Below are positions 15,242-24,777 of a DNA stretch of 64,000 nucleotides, piece by piece. The translations under genes and the position numbers were made by a program. Source of the stretch: Asanoa iriomotensis (lineage in GTDB: Bacteria; Actinomycetota; Actinomycetes; Mycobacteriales; Micromonosporaceae); contig NZ_BONC01000012.1 in NCBI RefSeq assembly GCF_016862515.1, positions 79,771-143,770 of the forward strand, read 5' to 3'. The number at the start of each line of letters is the position of its first letter. The stretch's first letter is position 1. The notes beneath the pieces are model-generated. The model was not told the origin of the DNA, made no database searches, and saw nothing but the letters and a program-made list of their open reading frames with translations.

Positions 15242-15991
15242 TTAGTCCGGTGGCGTTTCCGCCATCGCGAGCCTGATCTTCTTCGCGTTGAGCATGTGTG
15301 CGCGGGCCAGGCTCGTGGCGCGGTCGACGTCGCCGGAGGCGATCGCGTCGAGCAGCCGTTCGTGCTCCTCGGCGGCGCTGCCGAGGCGGCCCGGGTGTTG
15401 CAGGGTGGTGCGTTCGAAACGCCGGACCCGATCGTGTACGACGCGGATCTGGCTGAGCAGGAACCCGTTGCCGCTGGCCTTGGCGATCCAGTCGTGAAAG
15501 TCGAGGCTGAGCGCGGAGACGCCGGCGTAGTCGCCGGCCTGGCCGCTGGCGATCATCTTCTCGTTGATCCACCGGAGCTGCGCGATGTCGGGCGGCGTCG
15601 CCCGCTGTGTGGCCAACTCGGCGGCGACGCCGTCGAGCGCGACCCGGACGTCGTAGATCTCGAGGATCTCGGCGGGCGAGATGCGGGCGACGGCGACGCG
15701 GCGGCCGCTGCTGCGCTCGACGAGCCGCTCGGTCTCGAGCCGGAGGATGGCCTCGCGGATCGGGGTCCGGCTGACGCCGAAGACGCGGGCGAGGTCTTCC
15801 TCGGCGAGCTGCGGCCCCGGGGTCAGGGCCTTGCTCAGGATCGCCTCTCGCAACGTTCCGTATACGGCGTCGGACGAGCCCTCCCGGGTCCGTCGCTCCT
15901 GCCAGAGATCGACGACCGGCTTCATGAGGGAATCGATATCCTGCTTCGACATCGGTTCAGTCACCGCCCGTCCCATAAATTCCGTCGACAT
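15242..15991 (-). CDS. GntR-family (FadR subfamily) transcriptional regulator
   Basis: About 249 aa. A winged HTH near residues 40-105 (GTLREAILS...GVSRTPIREAILRLE) is followed by the all-helical FCD ligand domain (DVRVALDGVAAELA, DFHDWIAKASGN, EHERLLDAIASGD). FCD regulators usually bind carboxylic acids. Later ATGs at 15976 and 15952 are possible starts; none has a strong ribosome site. It lies inside the operon and is the best candidate to bind the 19-bp operators at 24702 and 33872. Confidence 0.88.
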   Translation of the reverse strand: MSTEFMGRAVTEPMSKQDIDSLMKPVVDLWQERRTREGSSDAVYGTLREAILSKALTPGPQLAEEDLARVFGVSRTPIREAILRLETERLVERSSGRRVAVARISPAEILEIYDVRVALDGVAAELATQRATPPDIAQLRWINEKMIASGQAGDYAGVSALSLDFHDWIAKASGNGFLLSQIRVVHDRVRRFERTTLQHPGRLGSAAEEHERLLDAIASGDVDRATSLARAHMLNAKKIRLAMAETPPD

Positions 15992-16019
15992 TGCACACCG
16001 TTTGAGCGTACCCGGACAG

Positions 16020-16994
16020 TTACCCTGCGCCGTCACCCGCCGACTCGACCACACCGTCCGGTTTGTGACCCAGCAGGAAGTCCGTCACCTGTTCGGCGCA
16101 GCGCCGGCGCAGGTTCTCCTGAGCCAGCGCGCCGCGCCCACCGGTGTGCGCGGTGAGGATCACGTTGGTGAAGCCGTCGGTGATCACGCTGTGCCACCTT
16201 TGCTCGTCCGTCGTCACGTCCAGGCCCACGCCCGCGACGACGCCGGCCCGGGCGGCCTTCTCCAGCGCGTCCTCGTCGACGACCCCGGCGCGGGCGGCGT
16301 TGACGACGACGAGGCCGGGTCGGGCGGCGGCCAGCGCCGCGGCGTCGAGCAGGCCGCGGGTGGCGGGCGTCAGCGGGGTGTGCACCGAGACCGCGTCGGC
16401 GACCGCGAGCGCCTCCGCCAGCGGCACGACGCGGGCGCCGTCGACGGCCGTCACGAACGGGTCGACGACGAGCACTTCGCGGAACAGGCCGGCCGCCTTG
16501 GCGACCAGACGCCGGCCGATGCGGCCGCCGCCGAGGACGGCGAGGACGGTGCGACCCAGCGGGCGCGAGCGGTCGACGGCCGCGCGGGCCAGGTCGACCC
16601 GGTCCCGCAGCGCCGCGTCGTGGGCGGCCGGAACGCCGCGCAGCAACGCGACCAGCATCGCGAGGGCGTGGTCGGAGACCTCGTCCACGGTCGCGTCGGT
16701 CACGTTGGTCACGGTCACGCCGTGCGCGGCCGCGGCCGCGAGGTCCACATTGTCGACGCCGACCCCGCGCCGCGCGACCATCCGCAGGTCGGGCAGGAAC
16801 GGGAAGACGGCGGCGTCGAACGGCTCGACCGCACCGAGGATGACGACCCGGGCGCCGGCGGCGTTGGCGACGATCTCCTCCCGGGAGCCCAGCGGACGCA
16901 GTTCGACGCGGCACGGCACGCGGTCCGCGATGCCGGTCTCGAAGGGCGTCAGCGGGCCGATCCGGGCGCTGAGCACCACGAGCGGGCTCACCAT
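16020..16994 (-). CDS. D-isomer-specific 2-hydroxyacid dehydrogenase
   Basis: 324 aa. Rossmann motif AVLGGGRIGRRL near residue 155, catalytic Arg in NAARAGVVDEDAL, and catalytic His in LTAHTGG. It reduces 2-keto acids or oxidises D-2-hydroxyacids with NAD(P). The usual catalytic Glu segment (LDV...E-P) is atypical here (LDVTTDEQ). It overlaps the upstream FAH gene by 7 bp. Confidence 0.88.
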   Translation of the reverse strand: MVSPLVVLSARIGPLTPFETGIADRVPCRVELRPLGSREEIVANAAGARVVILGAVEPFDAAVFPFLPDLRMVARRGVGVDNVDLAAAAAHGVTVTNVTDATVDEVSDHALAMLVALLRGVPAAHDAALRDRVDLARAAVDRSRPLGRTVLAVLGGGRIGRRLVAKAAGLFREVLVVDPFVTAVDGARVVPLAEALAVADAVSVHTPLTPATRGLLDAAALAAARPGLVVVNAARAGVVDEDALEKAARAGVVAGVGLDVTTDEQRWHSVITDGFTNVILTAHTGGRGALAQENLRRRCAEQVTDFLLGHKPDGVVESAGDGAG

Positions 16995-17833
16995 GACCGC
17001 CTCCGCACCGACATCTCCAGCGTGCCGACACCTGAGACAGTCAACGCGAGCTTGTCACCCGGCACGATCGCGCCGACACCGCCCGGGGTGCCGGTCGCGA
17101 TCACGTCCCCGGGCTCGAGGGGCACGAGTTGGGACGCCTTCGCGACCAGGTCCGGCACGTCGACGATCAACTCGTCGAGCCCGCCACGTTGCCGCTCCTC
17201 ACCGTTGAGCGACAGCGACAGGGTCAGCGCGGCCGGATCCGGCACTTCGTCGGCGGTGAGCACCAGCGGACCGATCGGGGTGAACGTCCGGAACGACTTG
17301 CGCATCGACCGGTCCTCCTGGCCTTCCGGGCCGATCCGCATCGTGATGTCGAGCAGCCCGGTGTAGCCGAGCACGTGCGCCAGCGCTTCGGACCGGCTGA
17401 CGCCGCGCGCCGGGCGGCCGATCACGACGGCGATCTCGCCCTCGTAGTGGAACTCGCGGCCGGGCAGGTCGGGCAGCTCGACCGCGCCGTCCGGCCCGGT
17501 GACGCTGGCGGGCGCGAGCACGATCAGGCCCATCTGCCGGGCGTCGAGCGTGCCCTTGTCAGGGCTGCGGTCGCCGAGCTCCCCTCGGTGCGGTGCGTAG
17601 TTGACCGGCGCGGCGAGCACGGTCCGCGGGCACGGGCTCGGTGCCGTCAACGGCAACGACGACAGGGGTACGCCGTCCCCGGCGTCGACCAGCGCCCGCA
17701 CCGCGTCCACACAGGACGGGTAGGCCGCCAGCCGCGCTGTCGGCGAGTCGCCGGGCAACGCCGCGGTCACGTCGACGGCCCGCTCGCCGGAGACCGCCAC
17801 GATCCGGCCGTCGGTCAGCACGCCCAGCCTCAT
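16988..17833 (-). CDS. fumarylacetoacetate hydrolase-family protein
   Basis: 281 aa. The C-terminal FAH domain shows the metal-binding EFHYEGEIAVVIG segment and the VIATGTPGGVG motif typical of C-C hydrolases, decarboxylases and hydratases acting on 2-keto acids. Start ATG overlaps the stop of the preceding LLM gene. It is one of two FAH-fold genes in the two co-regulated operons (see 32914-33849). Confidence 0.9.
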   Translation of the reverse strand: MRLGVLTDGRIVAVSGERAVDVTAALPGDSPTARLAAYPSCVDAVRALVDAGDGVPLSSLPLTAPSPCPRTVLAAPVNYAPHRGELGDRSPDKGTLDARQMGLIVLAPASVTGPDGAVELPDLPGREFHYEGEIAVVIGRPARGVSRSEALAHVLGYTGLLDITMRIGPEGQEDRSMRKSFRTFTPIGPLVLTADEVPDPAALTLSLSLNGEERQRGGLDELIVDVPDLVAKASQLVPLEPGDVIATGTPGGVGAIVPGDKLALTVSGVGTLEMSVRRRSW

Positions 17834-18837
17834 ACGCCCACTCCGAACTTGGGCATGATCTGCGAGCGGTAGACCTCGATGCCCCGGTGCACGGCGTCGA
17901 CGTCGTCGAGGGGGACGAAGCCGACGGTCACGTACTCGACGCCCGCGTCCACGTACCGCTGGATGCTCTTGACGACGTCCTGCGGGTCCCCCGCCAGGGC
18001 GATCCCGGTCTCCTGGAAGCGGTCCAGCGGCCAGTCGGACCAGTCGTCGCGACGGCGCAGCACCGACAGGCCCTGCTCGACCCGGGCAGGGTCCTCGTCG
18101 ACGACCGTGTAGAACATCGCACCGCCGTGGATGTGCCGCCCGGCCGCCTCCCGCGCCTCCGACAGCGCCGACCGGAAGAACTCCGGGTCCAGCCCGCCGC
18201 CTTGCGGCGTGGCCGGCGACCAGCCGTCGGCGATCTCGGGCAGCAGGCGGCGGATCCACTTCGACGCGCCGCCCAGCCAGATCTCCGGACGCTCCTGCAC
18301 GGGTTTGGGCCAGAACGGGATCGCGTCGACCTGGTAATGCTCGCCGTGGAACGTCACCGGCTCCGGGTCCGTCCACAGTGCCCGGATGAGCTGGACGCCC
18401 TCGCGCAGCCGGGCGACCCGCTCGCGCAGGCCGGGATATGGGAAGCCGAACGACTCGTACTCGATCTGCTGATGCCCGGCGCCGACCTGCAGCAGCAGCC
18501 GCCCGTTGGAGATGTGGTCGACGGTCATCCCCCACTTGGCGACGAACGCCGGGTGGCGCAGCCCGATCGGCGTGACCTGCGGGCCGAGCTTGACCCGCGA
18601 GGTGACCGCGGCGAGCCCGGCGAGGGCCGTCCACGCGTCGTAGAAGAACGGTCGTTCCGGGTCCGCGTTGGTGTAGCCGGACAGGCGGCTGCCGGGCAGC
18701 AGCAGGTGGTCGATGACGAAGACGCCGTCGAAGCCGGCGTCCTCGGCGTGCTTCGCGAGGTCGGCGAGGTCGGCGAAGGTGACGCCGTCGCGCTGGCCGT
18801 GGATCGACAGCTTGAGACCGAACCGCACCGTGCTCAT
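17830..18837 (-). CDS. LLM-class flavin-dependent oxidoreductase
   Basis: 335-aa luciferase-like TIM-barrel flavoenzyme (FADLADLAKHAEDAGFDGV near the N-terminus, LGPQVTPIGLRHPAF, GRLLLQVGAGH). These use FMN or F420, as monooxygenases or dehydrogenases. Joined by a 4-bp overlap to both neighbours (ATGA), so translation is coupled. Confidence 0.87.
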   Translation of the reverse strand: MSTVRFGLKLSIHGQRDGVTFADLADLAKHAEDAGFDGVFVIDHLLLPGSRLSGYTNADPERPFFYDAWTALAGLAAVTSRVKLGPQVTPIGLRHPAFVAKWGMTVDHISNGRLLLQVGAGHQQIEYESFGFPYPGLRERVARLREGVQLIRALWTDPEPVTFHGEHYQVDAIPFWPKPVQERPEIWLGGASKWIRRLLPEIADGWSPATPQGGGLDPEFFRSALSEAREAAGRHIHGGAMFYTVVDEDPARVEQGLSVLRRRDDWSDWPLDRFQETGIALAGDPQDVVKSIQRYVDAGVEYVTVGFVPLDDVDAVHRGIEVYRSQIMPKFGVGV

Positions 18838-20318
18838 CGCGCCCCCTTGGCGAACCGCCCGGCGCCGGTGCCCGCCGCGCGGCCGAACACGGCCCCGCTG
18901 GTGAGCCCGGAACCACCGGGGTAGTTGAAGTAGAAGAGGCCGCCGACCAGTTCGCCGGCCGCGTACAGGCCCGGGATGCGGTCGCCGCCGTCGTCGAGCA
19001 CGTGCGCGTCCGGGTCGACCCGCAGGCCGCCGAAGGTGAACGTGATCCCGCAGGTGACCGCGTACGCCTCGAACGGCGGCGTGTCCAGCGCCTGCGCCCA
19101 GTTGGTCTTGTCGACGGCCAGGCCGGTGGTGGCGCGGCCGTCGAGGATGTTCGGGTTGAAAGTCGGGTCGGCGGGCACGGCGGCGTTGAACTCCGCCACG
19201 GTGCGGGCGAACGCGTCGGCGTGGATTCCGTCCATGCGCTTGGCCAGTTCCTCGATCGTGTCGGCCCGCACGCGGGTGACCTCGCGGATCCGGTACTCGT
19301 CGCGCAGCATCGGGACGACCTTCGCGTCGAACACCTGCCACGCGTGCTGCCCGGGCTGGCGCAGGATCTCCCGGCCGTACTTGGCGTAGGTGTAGTTGCG
19401 GAAGTCGGCGCCCTCGTCGACGAACCGCTCGCCGTCACGGTTGACCACGATGCCGAGCGGATAGCTGTGCTTCTGGTACGCGTCGCCGATGCGCCGGTCG
19501 CCGAACTCGGGCGCGTTGAGCTCCCAGGCGACGGCGTGGCAGCCCGACCAGTTGCCGGCGGCGCTGGCGCCGACGTCGAGCGCCATCCGGATGCCGTCGC
19601 CGGTGTCGTAGCGGGTGCCGCGCACCTTGGCCAGATCCCAGCCTGCGCCGAGGAACTGGGTGCGCCAGGCCGCGTTGGCCTGGAAACCGCCCGACGCGAG
19701 CACGACCGCGTCGCACGCGACCTCGGTCAGCGTGCGGTCACGTTCGAACCGGACACCGGTGATCCGGCCGTCGCGGACGACCAGGTCGCGGGCGCGGGAG
19801 TCGTAGGCGATGGTCACTCCCGCGCGCAGGCACGCGGCTTCGAGGAACTCCACGAGGCCCTGCCCGCCGCCGCTGACCTCCACGGCGATCCCGCCCCAGA
19901 ATGTGAAGCGACCGTCCACGTTGTACGCCTGCCGCCCGTAGCTGGGCACGAACCGCACGCCGTTGGCGCGCTGCCAGGCGATCGCGGCGGCGCCCCGGGT
20001 GACCAGGGCGGTCACGAGGTCCGGATCGGCCCGGTGCTCGGTGACCCGGGCCATGTCGTCGAAGAAGTCGGCCTCGGTGTAGGAGCCGAACTCGGTGGTG
20101 GCCCGCTGCGCCTCGGACAGGTCCGGCACGAGCGCGGCGACGTCCGCGGCGGTGTAGGGGAAGCGGACGATGCCGCCGGTGTAGGCGGTGTTGCCGCCGC
20201 GCTCGCGGTGCGGTGCCCGTTCGAGCAGCAGGACCTCGGCGCCCTGCTCCCGGGCGGCCAGCGCGGCACTCATCGCGGCGTTGCCGCCGCCCACCACCAC
20301 CACGTCAGGTCGACCCAT
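18834..20318 (-). CDS. FAD-binding dehydrogenase, TcuA/fumarate reductase flavoprotein-like
   Basis: 494 aa. N-terminal FAD motif VVVVGGGNAAMSAALAA, the GGNTAYTGG segment, and C-terminal YAAGELVGGLFYFNYPGGSGL place it with tricarballylate dehydrogenase TcuA and KstD/Frd flavoproteins that desaturate carboxylic acids. Overlapping the TctA transporter gene by 14 bp supports a role in oxidising the imported acid. The GGG-N substitution in the first motif resembles TcuA. Confidence 0.85.
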   Translation of the reverse strand: MGRPDVVVVGGGNAAMSAALAAREQGAEVLLLERAPHRERGGNTAYTGGIVRFPYTAADVAALVPDLSEAQRATTEFGSYTEADFFDDMARVTEHRADPDLVTALVTRGAAAIAWQRANGVRFVPSYGRQAYNVDGRFTFWGGIAVEVSGGGQGLVEFLEAACLRAGVTIAYDSRARDLVVRDGRITGVRFERDRTLTEVACDAVVLASGGFQANAAWRTQFLGAGWDLAKVRGTRYDTGDGIRMALDVGASAAGNWSGCHAVAWELNAPEFGDRRIGDAYQKHSYPLGIVVNRDGERFVDEGADFRNYTYAKYGREILRQPGQHAWQVFDAKVVPMLRDEYRIREVTRVRADTIEELAKRMDGIHADAFARTVAEFNAAVPADPTFNPNILDGRATTGLAVDKTNWAQALDTPPFEAYAVTCGITFTFGGLRVDPDAHVLDDGGDRIPGLYAAGELVGGLFYFNYPGGSGLTSGAVFGRAAGTGAGRFAKGAR

Positions 20319-21978
20319 GTGTGCCCCGATCCTTGTGGTCCTCGTCGGAAGTGCCGGTGTCGTGCTCGGTGATGACGCGGCCACCGAGGTCGGCCACGGT
20401 GGTTTGCCGCTCGCCGGGCTCTTCGGGGCCGGGTTGCGGCCCGGCCATCACCGGCACCGCGGCGTCGTCAAGGCCCGCTGCCGCTGCCCGGGCCCGGCGG
20501 CCTTCCTTGACCGTGCCGTGGATGCCGAAGATCAGCAGGGCGATCGACATCGCGACGAGGATCGCGGTGACGGGCCGGGTGATGAACTGGCCGAAGCTGC
20601 TGTCGGTGAGCAGGATGCCGTGCCGCAGGTAGCCCTCGAAGTCGTGGCCGAGCGTGACCGCGAGCGCGAAAGCGGCGACGGAGTAGCCGTAGCGGAGCAT
20701 GAAGTACCCGACGAGGCCGAAGAAGATCATGACGCCGACGTCGAAGACGGCGTTGCGTAGCGCGTAGACGCCGACCATCGAGAGCAGCAGCGCCATCACC
20801 AGCACGACCGAGCGGTCGAGGCGCACGAGTCGCAGCATCATCTTGGCCAGCGGCCAGCCGACCAGCGCGAGCACGATGGTGCCGCCGATCAGCCCGGCGG
20901 TGCTCGCGTAGAGCATCTCCGGGGTCTCCTTGACCAGCAGCGGCCCGGGCACGAGGCCGTGCACGGTCAGGGCGGCCAGCAGGAGCACCATCGAGCCGCT
21001 GCCGGGGATGCCGAACCCGAAGGTGGGCACCATCTCGCCGGACTGCGAGGCGTTCTGCGCGGACTCGTTGGCGGCCAGGCCTTCGACGCTGCCCTCGCCG
21101 TACTCCTCCGGGTGTTTGGAGGTGAGCTTGGCCTGTTGGTAGGCGACAAAGGCCGACGAGACGCCGCCACCGCCGGGGATGGCGCCCATGATGGTGCCCC
21201 AGACGGTGCCGATGCCGATCGGCCGCAGGGTGCGGCGCACCAGGTTCCAGCGCGGGAACTTGGCGTCCACAGTGGCCTTGGTCTGCCGCCAGTCGAAGAC
21301 CTGCCGGCACGAGCGGATCAGCTCGCTGACCGCCAACGCGCCGATCACGACCGGCACGATCTCCAGACCGCCGCGCAGGTCGACGGAGCCGAAGGTGAAC
21401 CGGCCGGTCAGCGCGACCGGGTCGGGCCCGATCATCGTGACCGCGAGCCCGAGCGCGCCCGCGATCAGACCCTTGAACACGTTCTTGCCGGTGAGGCTGA
21501 TGATGGCGACGATGCCGAGCAGTTGGAGAGCCCATAACTCAGGCGAAAGGAACACATAGAGCAACTGCGCTAATGGTACGACCATCGCCACGAAGAAGAT
21601 GGCGGAGATGAGCTGGCCGAGCAGCGCGGCGATGTACTGGGTGCCCAGCGCGACGCCGCTCTGGCCCTTCTGGTGGAGCTTGTAGCCGTCGAGCGCGGTG
21701 AGCACCGCCGACGGTGTGCCGGGCACACCGACGAGGATCGCCGGGATGCTGTTGCCGTAGTTGGTGCCGACGGTGATCGCGACGAGGAACGCGACCGCGG
21801 TGATCGGGCGCAGGCCGAACGTGAACGGCAGGGCGATGCCGACGGCGAGCGTCGTGGTCATGCCGGGGATCGCGCCCGCGACACTGCCCAGGATCGCGCC
21901 GAGCGCGATCGCCAGCAGCACCGCCGGGTCGCCGAGCATCGTCGTGGCGTTGCCGAACGTGTTGAGGAACAGGTCCAT
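20305..21978 (-). CDS. tctA: tripartite tricarboxylate transporter, large permease TctA
   Basis: 557 aa, about 12 transmembrane segments. Family signature regions are visible: ALGAILGSVAGAIPGMTTTLA at the N-terminus and the second inverted copy IGTVWGTIMGAIPGGGG. C-terminal hydrophilic tail. Imports carboxylates with sodium or proton, together with TctB and TctC encoded just upstream. Confidence 0.93.
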   Translation of the reverse strand: MDLFLNTFGNATTMLGDPAVLLAIALGAILGSVAGAIPGMTTTLAVGIALPFTFGLRPITAVAFLVAITVGTNYGNSIPAILVGVPGTPSAVLTALDGYKLHQKGQSGVALGTQYIAALLGQLISAIFFVAMVVPLAQLLYVFLSPELWALQLLGIVAIISLTGKNVFKGLIAGALGLAVTMIGPDPVALTGRFTFGSVDLRGGLEIVPVVIGALAVSELIRSCRQVFDWRQTKATVDAKFPRWNLVRRTLRPIGIGTVWGTIMGAIPGGGGVSSAFVAYQQAKLTSKHPEEYGEGSVEGLAANESAQNASQSGEMVPTFGFGIPGSGSMVLLLAALTVHGLVPGPLLVKETPEMLYASTAGLIGGTIVLALVGWPLAKMMLRLVRLDRSVVLVMALLLSMVGVYALRNAVFDVGVMIFFGLVGYFMLRYGYSVAAFALAVTLGHDFEGYLRHGILLTDSSFGQFITRPVTAILVAMSIALLIFGIHGTVKEGRRARAAAAGLDDAAVPVMAGPQPGPEEPGERQTTVADLGGRVITEHDTGTSDEDHKDRGTHGST

Positions 21979-21990
21979 GGTCGCCGTCTC

Positions 21991-22494
21991 TCAGCCGATG
22001 TAGCCGATGTAGGGGTCCAGCGGACCGAGCGGGAGCCGCACGCCGAGCAGGATGTCGAACACGCCGAAGATGACGACGACGGCGCCGACGGTGAGCAGGC
22101 CGAGCCGGACGGGCCGGCGTACTCCCATGATCCAGAGCAGGATCGCGACCAGGAACGGCGTGAGGATGAGGAAGCCGACCGCCTCGAGCAGCGCCACGTA
22201 GGCGAAGCAGAGCGCCCAGACGACCAGCGAGCGGGTGGTCGACGCCGGCACGTCGGGCTCGTCGCTGGTGCCTTCGGCGGGCACGACCGCCGGGTCGACC
22301 TTCCAGCGGATGAGCCGGCGGCCGGCCAGGAACAGGCCACCTGCGAGGATCAGGGCGCCGGTGATGATCGGCAGGGCGCGGGAGCCGATCGGGTCCCGGA
22401 TGCGACCCAGGTTGATCTGGGTGCCCAGGACCACGATCGTCAGGCCCAGCAGCGCGATGGCCAGAGCCACCGTGAGGTCTTTGCGCTTGTCCAT
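21991..22494 (-). CDS. tctB: TctB-family small permease subunit
   Basis: 167 aa with four predicted membrane helices and the IGSRALPIITGALIL segment typical of TctB. It lies 12 bp before TctA in the operon. Confidence 0.88.
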   Translation of the reverse strand: MDKRKDLTVALAIALLGLTIVVLGTQINLGRIRDPIGSRALPIITGALILAGGLFLAGRRLIRWKVDPAVVPAEGTSDEPDVPASTTRSLVVWALCFAYVALLEAVGFLILTPFLVAILLWIMGVRRPVRLGLLTVGAVVVIFGVFDILLGVRLPLGPLDPYIGYIG

Positions 22495-22527
22495 CGCGCG
22501 TCGCCTCTCTTGCGGGTACGGGGGATG

Positions 22528-23538
22528 TCAGGCGGCCGGTGCGGGGGTGAGTTTGAGCGCGGTGGCGAGGTTGCCGCCGAGGATCGCGGCCTTCTCGTCG
22601 TCGGTGAACGCGTCCGAGGCACGGATCTCGAGCGCCGCGTTGGTCATGCCCATGTCGGCGGGGAAGTCGGTGCCGAGCACGACCCGGTCGACACCGACGA
22701 AGTCGACGAGGTGCCGCAGGGTCCGTTCGTCGTGGGTGAGGCTGTCGTAGAAGAACCGGCGGTAGAGCAGGGCCGGCGAACGGTCCGGTGTGGACTCGAC
22801 CTCGTTGCGCACCTGCCAGGTGTGCGCGAAGCGGCCGAGTGCGGCGGCGGTGTAGCCACCGCCGTGTGCCAGGCAGATGTGCAGCCGCGGCACCTGGGCG
22901 AGGCGGCCGCTCATCATCAGCGACGCGGCGGCCACGGTGGTCTCGAACGGGTTGCCGATCGCGTTGCGCAGGTAGTAGCTGCCCAGCGCCTCCCGGCCGC
23001 GCTGGTCCATGGGGTGGATGAAGACGAACGCGTCGAGGTCCTGTGCCGCGGTGAAGAACGGTGCCAGCTCGTCCGCGTCGAGGTTGACGCCGTTCACGTT
23101 GGTGCCGATGGCGACGCCGGCCATGCCGGGCAGGGCCATCAGCCGTTCGAGCTCGGTGACGGACGCGTCGACGTCCTGCAGGGGAAGGGTTCCCAGGCCG
23201 AGGAACCGGCCCGGGAACCGCTTCGTCAGTGCGGAGAGCTCGTCGTTCACGTCCCGCGCGGCCGCGGCGTTGTCGGCAGCCGGCACCTCGTAACGGAACA
23301 GGGGTGGCAGCATCGAGAGCATCTCGATGTCGACGCCGCGCGCGTCCATGCGGGCGACGCGCTGCTCCATCGGCTCGAAGTGCAGCGGGGAGCCGAACTT
23401 CATGCGGCGCGGACCGGTCTCCGAGACGAGGATCCCGTTCTCGTCCCGGCTGAACACGGTGCCGTGCCAGTCCTCGCCCCGCTCGTGGGCCCGCCGCCCG
23501 GACTCGGGCAGGAAGTGGCAGTGAACGTCGATTCTCAC
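22528..23538 (-). CDS. amidohydrolase-2 family (ACMSD-like) hydrolase/decarboxylase
   Basis: 336 aa. N-terminal metal motif DVHCHFLPE, LAHGGG with a ligand His and LGTDFPADMG with the catalytic Asp are those of the ACMSD/gamma-resorcylate decarboxylase group, non-oxidative decarboxylases of ring-derived acids. The GTG at 23538 has AGTAGG 5 bp upstream; the GTG at 23544 is an alternative and directly abuts the TctC stop. Its place between transporter genes suggests early action on the imported substrate. Confidence 0.85.
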   Translation of the reverse strand: MRIDVHCHFLPESGRRAHERGEDWHGTVFSRDENGILVSETGPRRMKFGSPLHFEPMEQRVARMDARGVDIEMLSMLPPLFRYEVPAADNAAAARDVNDELSALTKRFPGRFLGLGTLPLQDVDASVTELERLMALPGMAGVAIGTNVNGVNLDADELAPFFTAAQDLDAFVFIHPMDQRGREALGSYYLRNAIGNPFETTVAAASLMMSGRLAQVPRLHICLAHGGGYTAAALGRFAHTWQVRNEVESTPDRSPALLYRRFFYDSLTHDERTLRHLVDFVGVDRVVLGTDFPADMGMTNAALEIRASDAFTDDEKAAILGGNLATALKLTPAPAA

Positions 23539-23544
23539 CGGCAC

Positions 23545-24630
23545 CTACTTCTGGTCGTAGCCGAGACCGAGGTCGCGGATGATGGGTTCGGCGAACGTGC
23601 GGGCGTCGGCGACGATCTTCTTGGTCTGCTCGCCGTCGAGGATGATGCTGGCGGCGCCGGGCAGGTTGGCGATGCGGTCCTTGGGTGCGGCGCCCTCGCC
23701 GCCCTTCTTGAACAGCTCGAACAGCCAGTCCTTGTGGGCCTGCGGCACCTCGGGCGCGACGACGAAGCCGCGGTAGGAGACCCAGGGCTCGTCGGGCAGG
23801 CCGATGCCGGTGGTGGTGACGGCCTTGGACCAGTCACCGGGTGCGTTGGCCTCCTTGGAGACGACCAGCAGGACCTTGACCTTGCCGGCCTGCTCGTGGC
23901 TGCGGGCGACCGAGGGAGTGAGCATGGTGAAGTCGCCTTCGCCGGCGGCGACCGCGGTGGCGGCCTCCACGCTGGCGTCGGCGGGGATCTTCTTGGCTGT
24001 CCAGTTGCCGGCCGACATCAGCCGGGTGGTGGCGATGTCGAGCAGGCTGCCGGTGGCGGCGACGTACTTCAGGGTGTTGGGGCTGGCCTTCGCCGCGTCG
24101 ACCATCTCCTGGTAGGTGTTCCAGGGCGCGTCGGAGCGGGTGACCATGACGAACGGGGTCTGCTCGGTGACGACGACCGGGTTGAAGTCGTCGAGCGTCA
24201 TCCCGAACTCCTTCTCGATCGGCTCGGTGAGCAGGTCGAGGGAGGCGCCGACCATGGCGGCGACCTCGGCGTAGTAGCCGTCCTTGCCGCCGTTCTGGTC
24301 CTGCATGTACTGGATGCCGGCCCAGGTGCCGAAGGTCGGGTAGTTCTGGTCGCGGACCTCGATCGGGACGGGGGAAACGTCCTTGAGGGCGGTCTGCATG
24401 GCGCGTGCGTAGAGGCCGTCGTCGTGGCTGGGCGCGTCGGCGTTGAGCAGCACGATGGGCTTCGACGGGAAGCCGTCCGGGAGCGGCTGCAGGACGCCGT
24501 CCTTGTATTGCGGGGTCCAGCCTTCGTTGCTGGTTCCGGAGCCACCGGATCCGTCGCGCGAGCCGCTGTTGCAGCCGGCGACGAGCAGTACGACGAGTGC
24601 AGCCGAAAGGGCATTCCTGATCTTGATCAC
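23545..24630 (-). CDS. tctC: TctC solute-binding lipoprotein
   Basis: 361 aa from GTG behind GGAGG. Signal peptide with lipobox VAGC (Cys near 20) and a Gly/Ser-rich linker, then a Bug/TctC-type binding fold (PIVLLNADAPSHDDG, DFTMLTPSVARS). The extracytoplasmic subunit captures carboxylates for TctAB. First gene of the operon, under the TTGACA/TATACA promoter. Confidence 0.9.
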   Translation of the reverse strand: MIKIRNALSAALVVLLVAGCNSGSRDGSGGSGTSNEGWTPQYKDGVLQPLPDGFPSKPIVLLNADAPSHDDGLYARAMQTALKDVSPVPIEVRDQNYPTFGTWAGIQYMQDQNGGKDGYYAEVAAMVGASLDLLTEPIEKEFGMTLDDFNPVVVTEQTPFVMVTRSDAPWNTYQEMVDAAKASPNTLKYVAATGSLLDIATTRLMSAGNWTAKKIPADASVEAATAVAAGEGDFTMLTPSVARSHEQAGKVKVLLVVSKEANAPGDWSKAVTTTGIGLPDEPWVSYRGFVVAPEVPQAHKDWLFELFKKGGEGAAPKDRIANLPGAASIILDGEQTKKIVADARTFAEPIIRDLGLGYDQK

Positions 24631-24701
24631 GATTGCCTCCAGTGTTGTGCCCGGTCCTTAGGCGCGAGCGGAAGGGCCGGCTGCTGAGCAGGTAAAATAC
24701 A

Positions 24702-24720
24702 CTGCGTGCTTTGTATACAG
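24702..24720. promoter_or_regulatory. 19-bp operator overlapping the tctC promoter
   Basis: CTGCGTGCTTTGTATACAG (plus strand). It matches the sequence before the second catabolic operon (33872-33890) at 16 of 19 positions and is a partial inverted repeat (CTG...CAG ends). It covers the -10 box, as expected for a repressor site; GntR/FCD control is inferred. Confidence 0.7.
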
Positions 24721-24740
24721 CGGAGTTCGAACGCTGTCAA
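24712..24740 (-). promoter_or_regulatory. promoter of the tctC operon
   Basis: On the minus strand TTGACA (24735-24740), a 17-bp spacer, then TATACA (24712-24717): a near-consensus sigma-70 type promoter about 80 bp before the tctC start. Confidence 0.8.
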
Positions 24741-24777
24741 CGAATCCTCACCAAGCTGAAACCCGCAAGAAACGCGG

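Noticed and set aside
21673..24687. Open frame of 1004 codons on the plus strand
   Set aside because: Antisense to the tctA, tctB, amidohydrolase and tctC genes, with unnatural composition.
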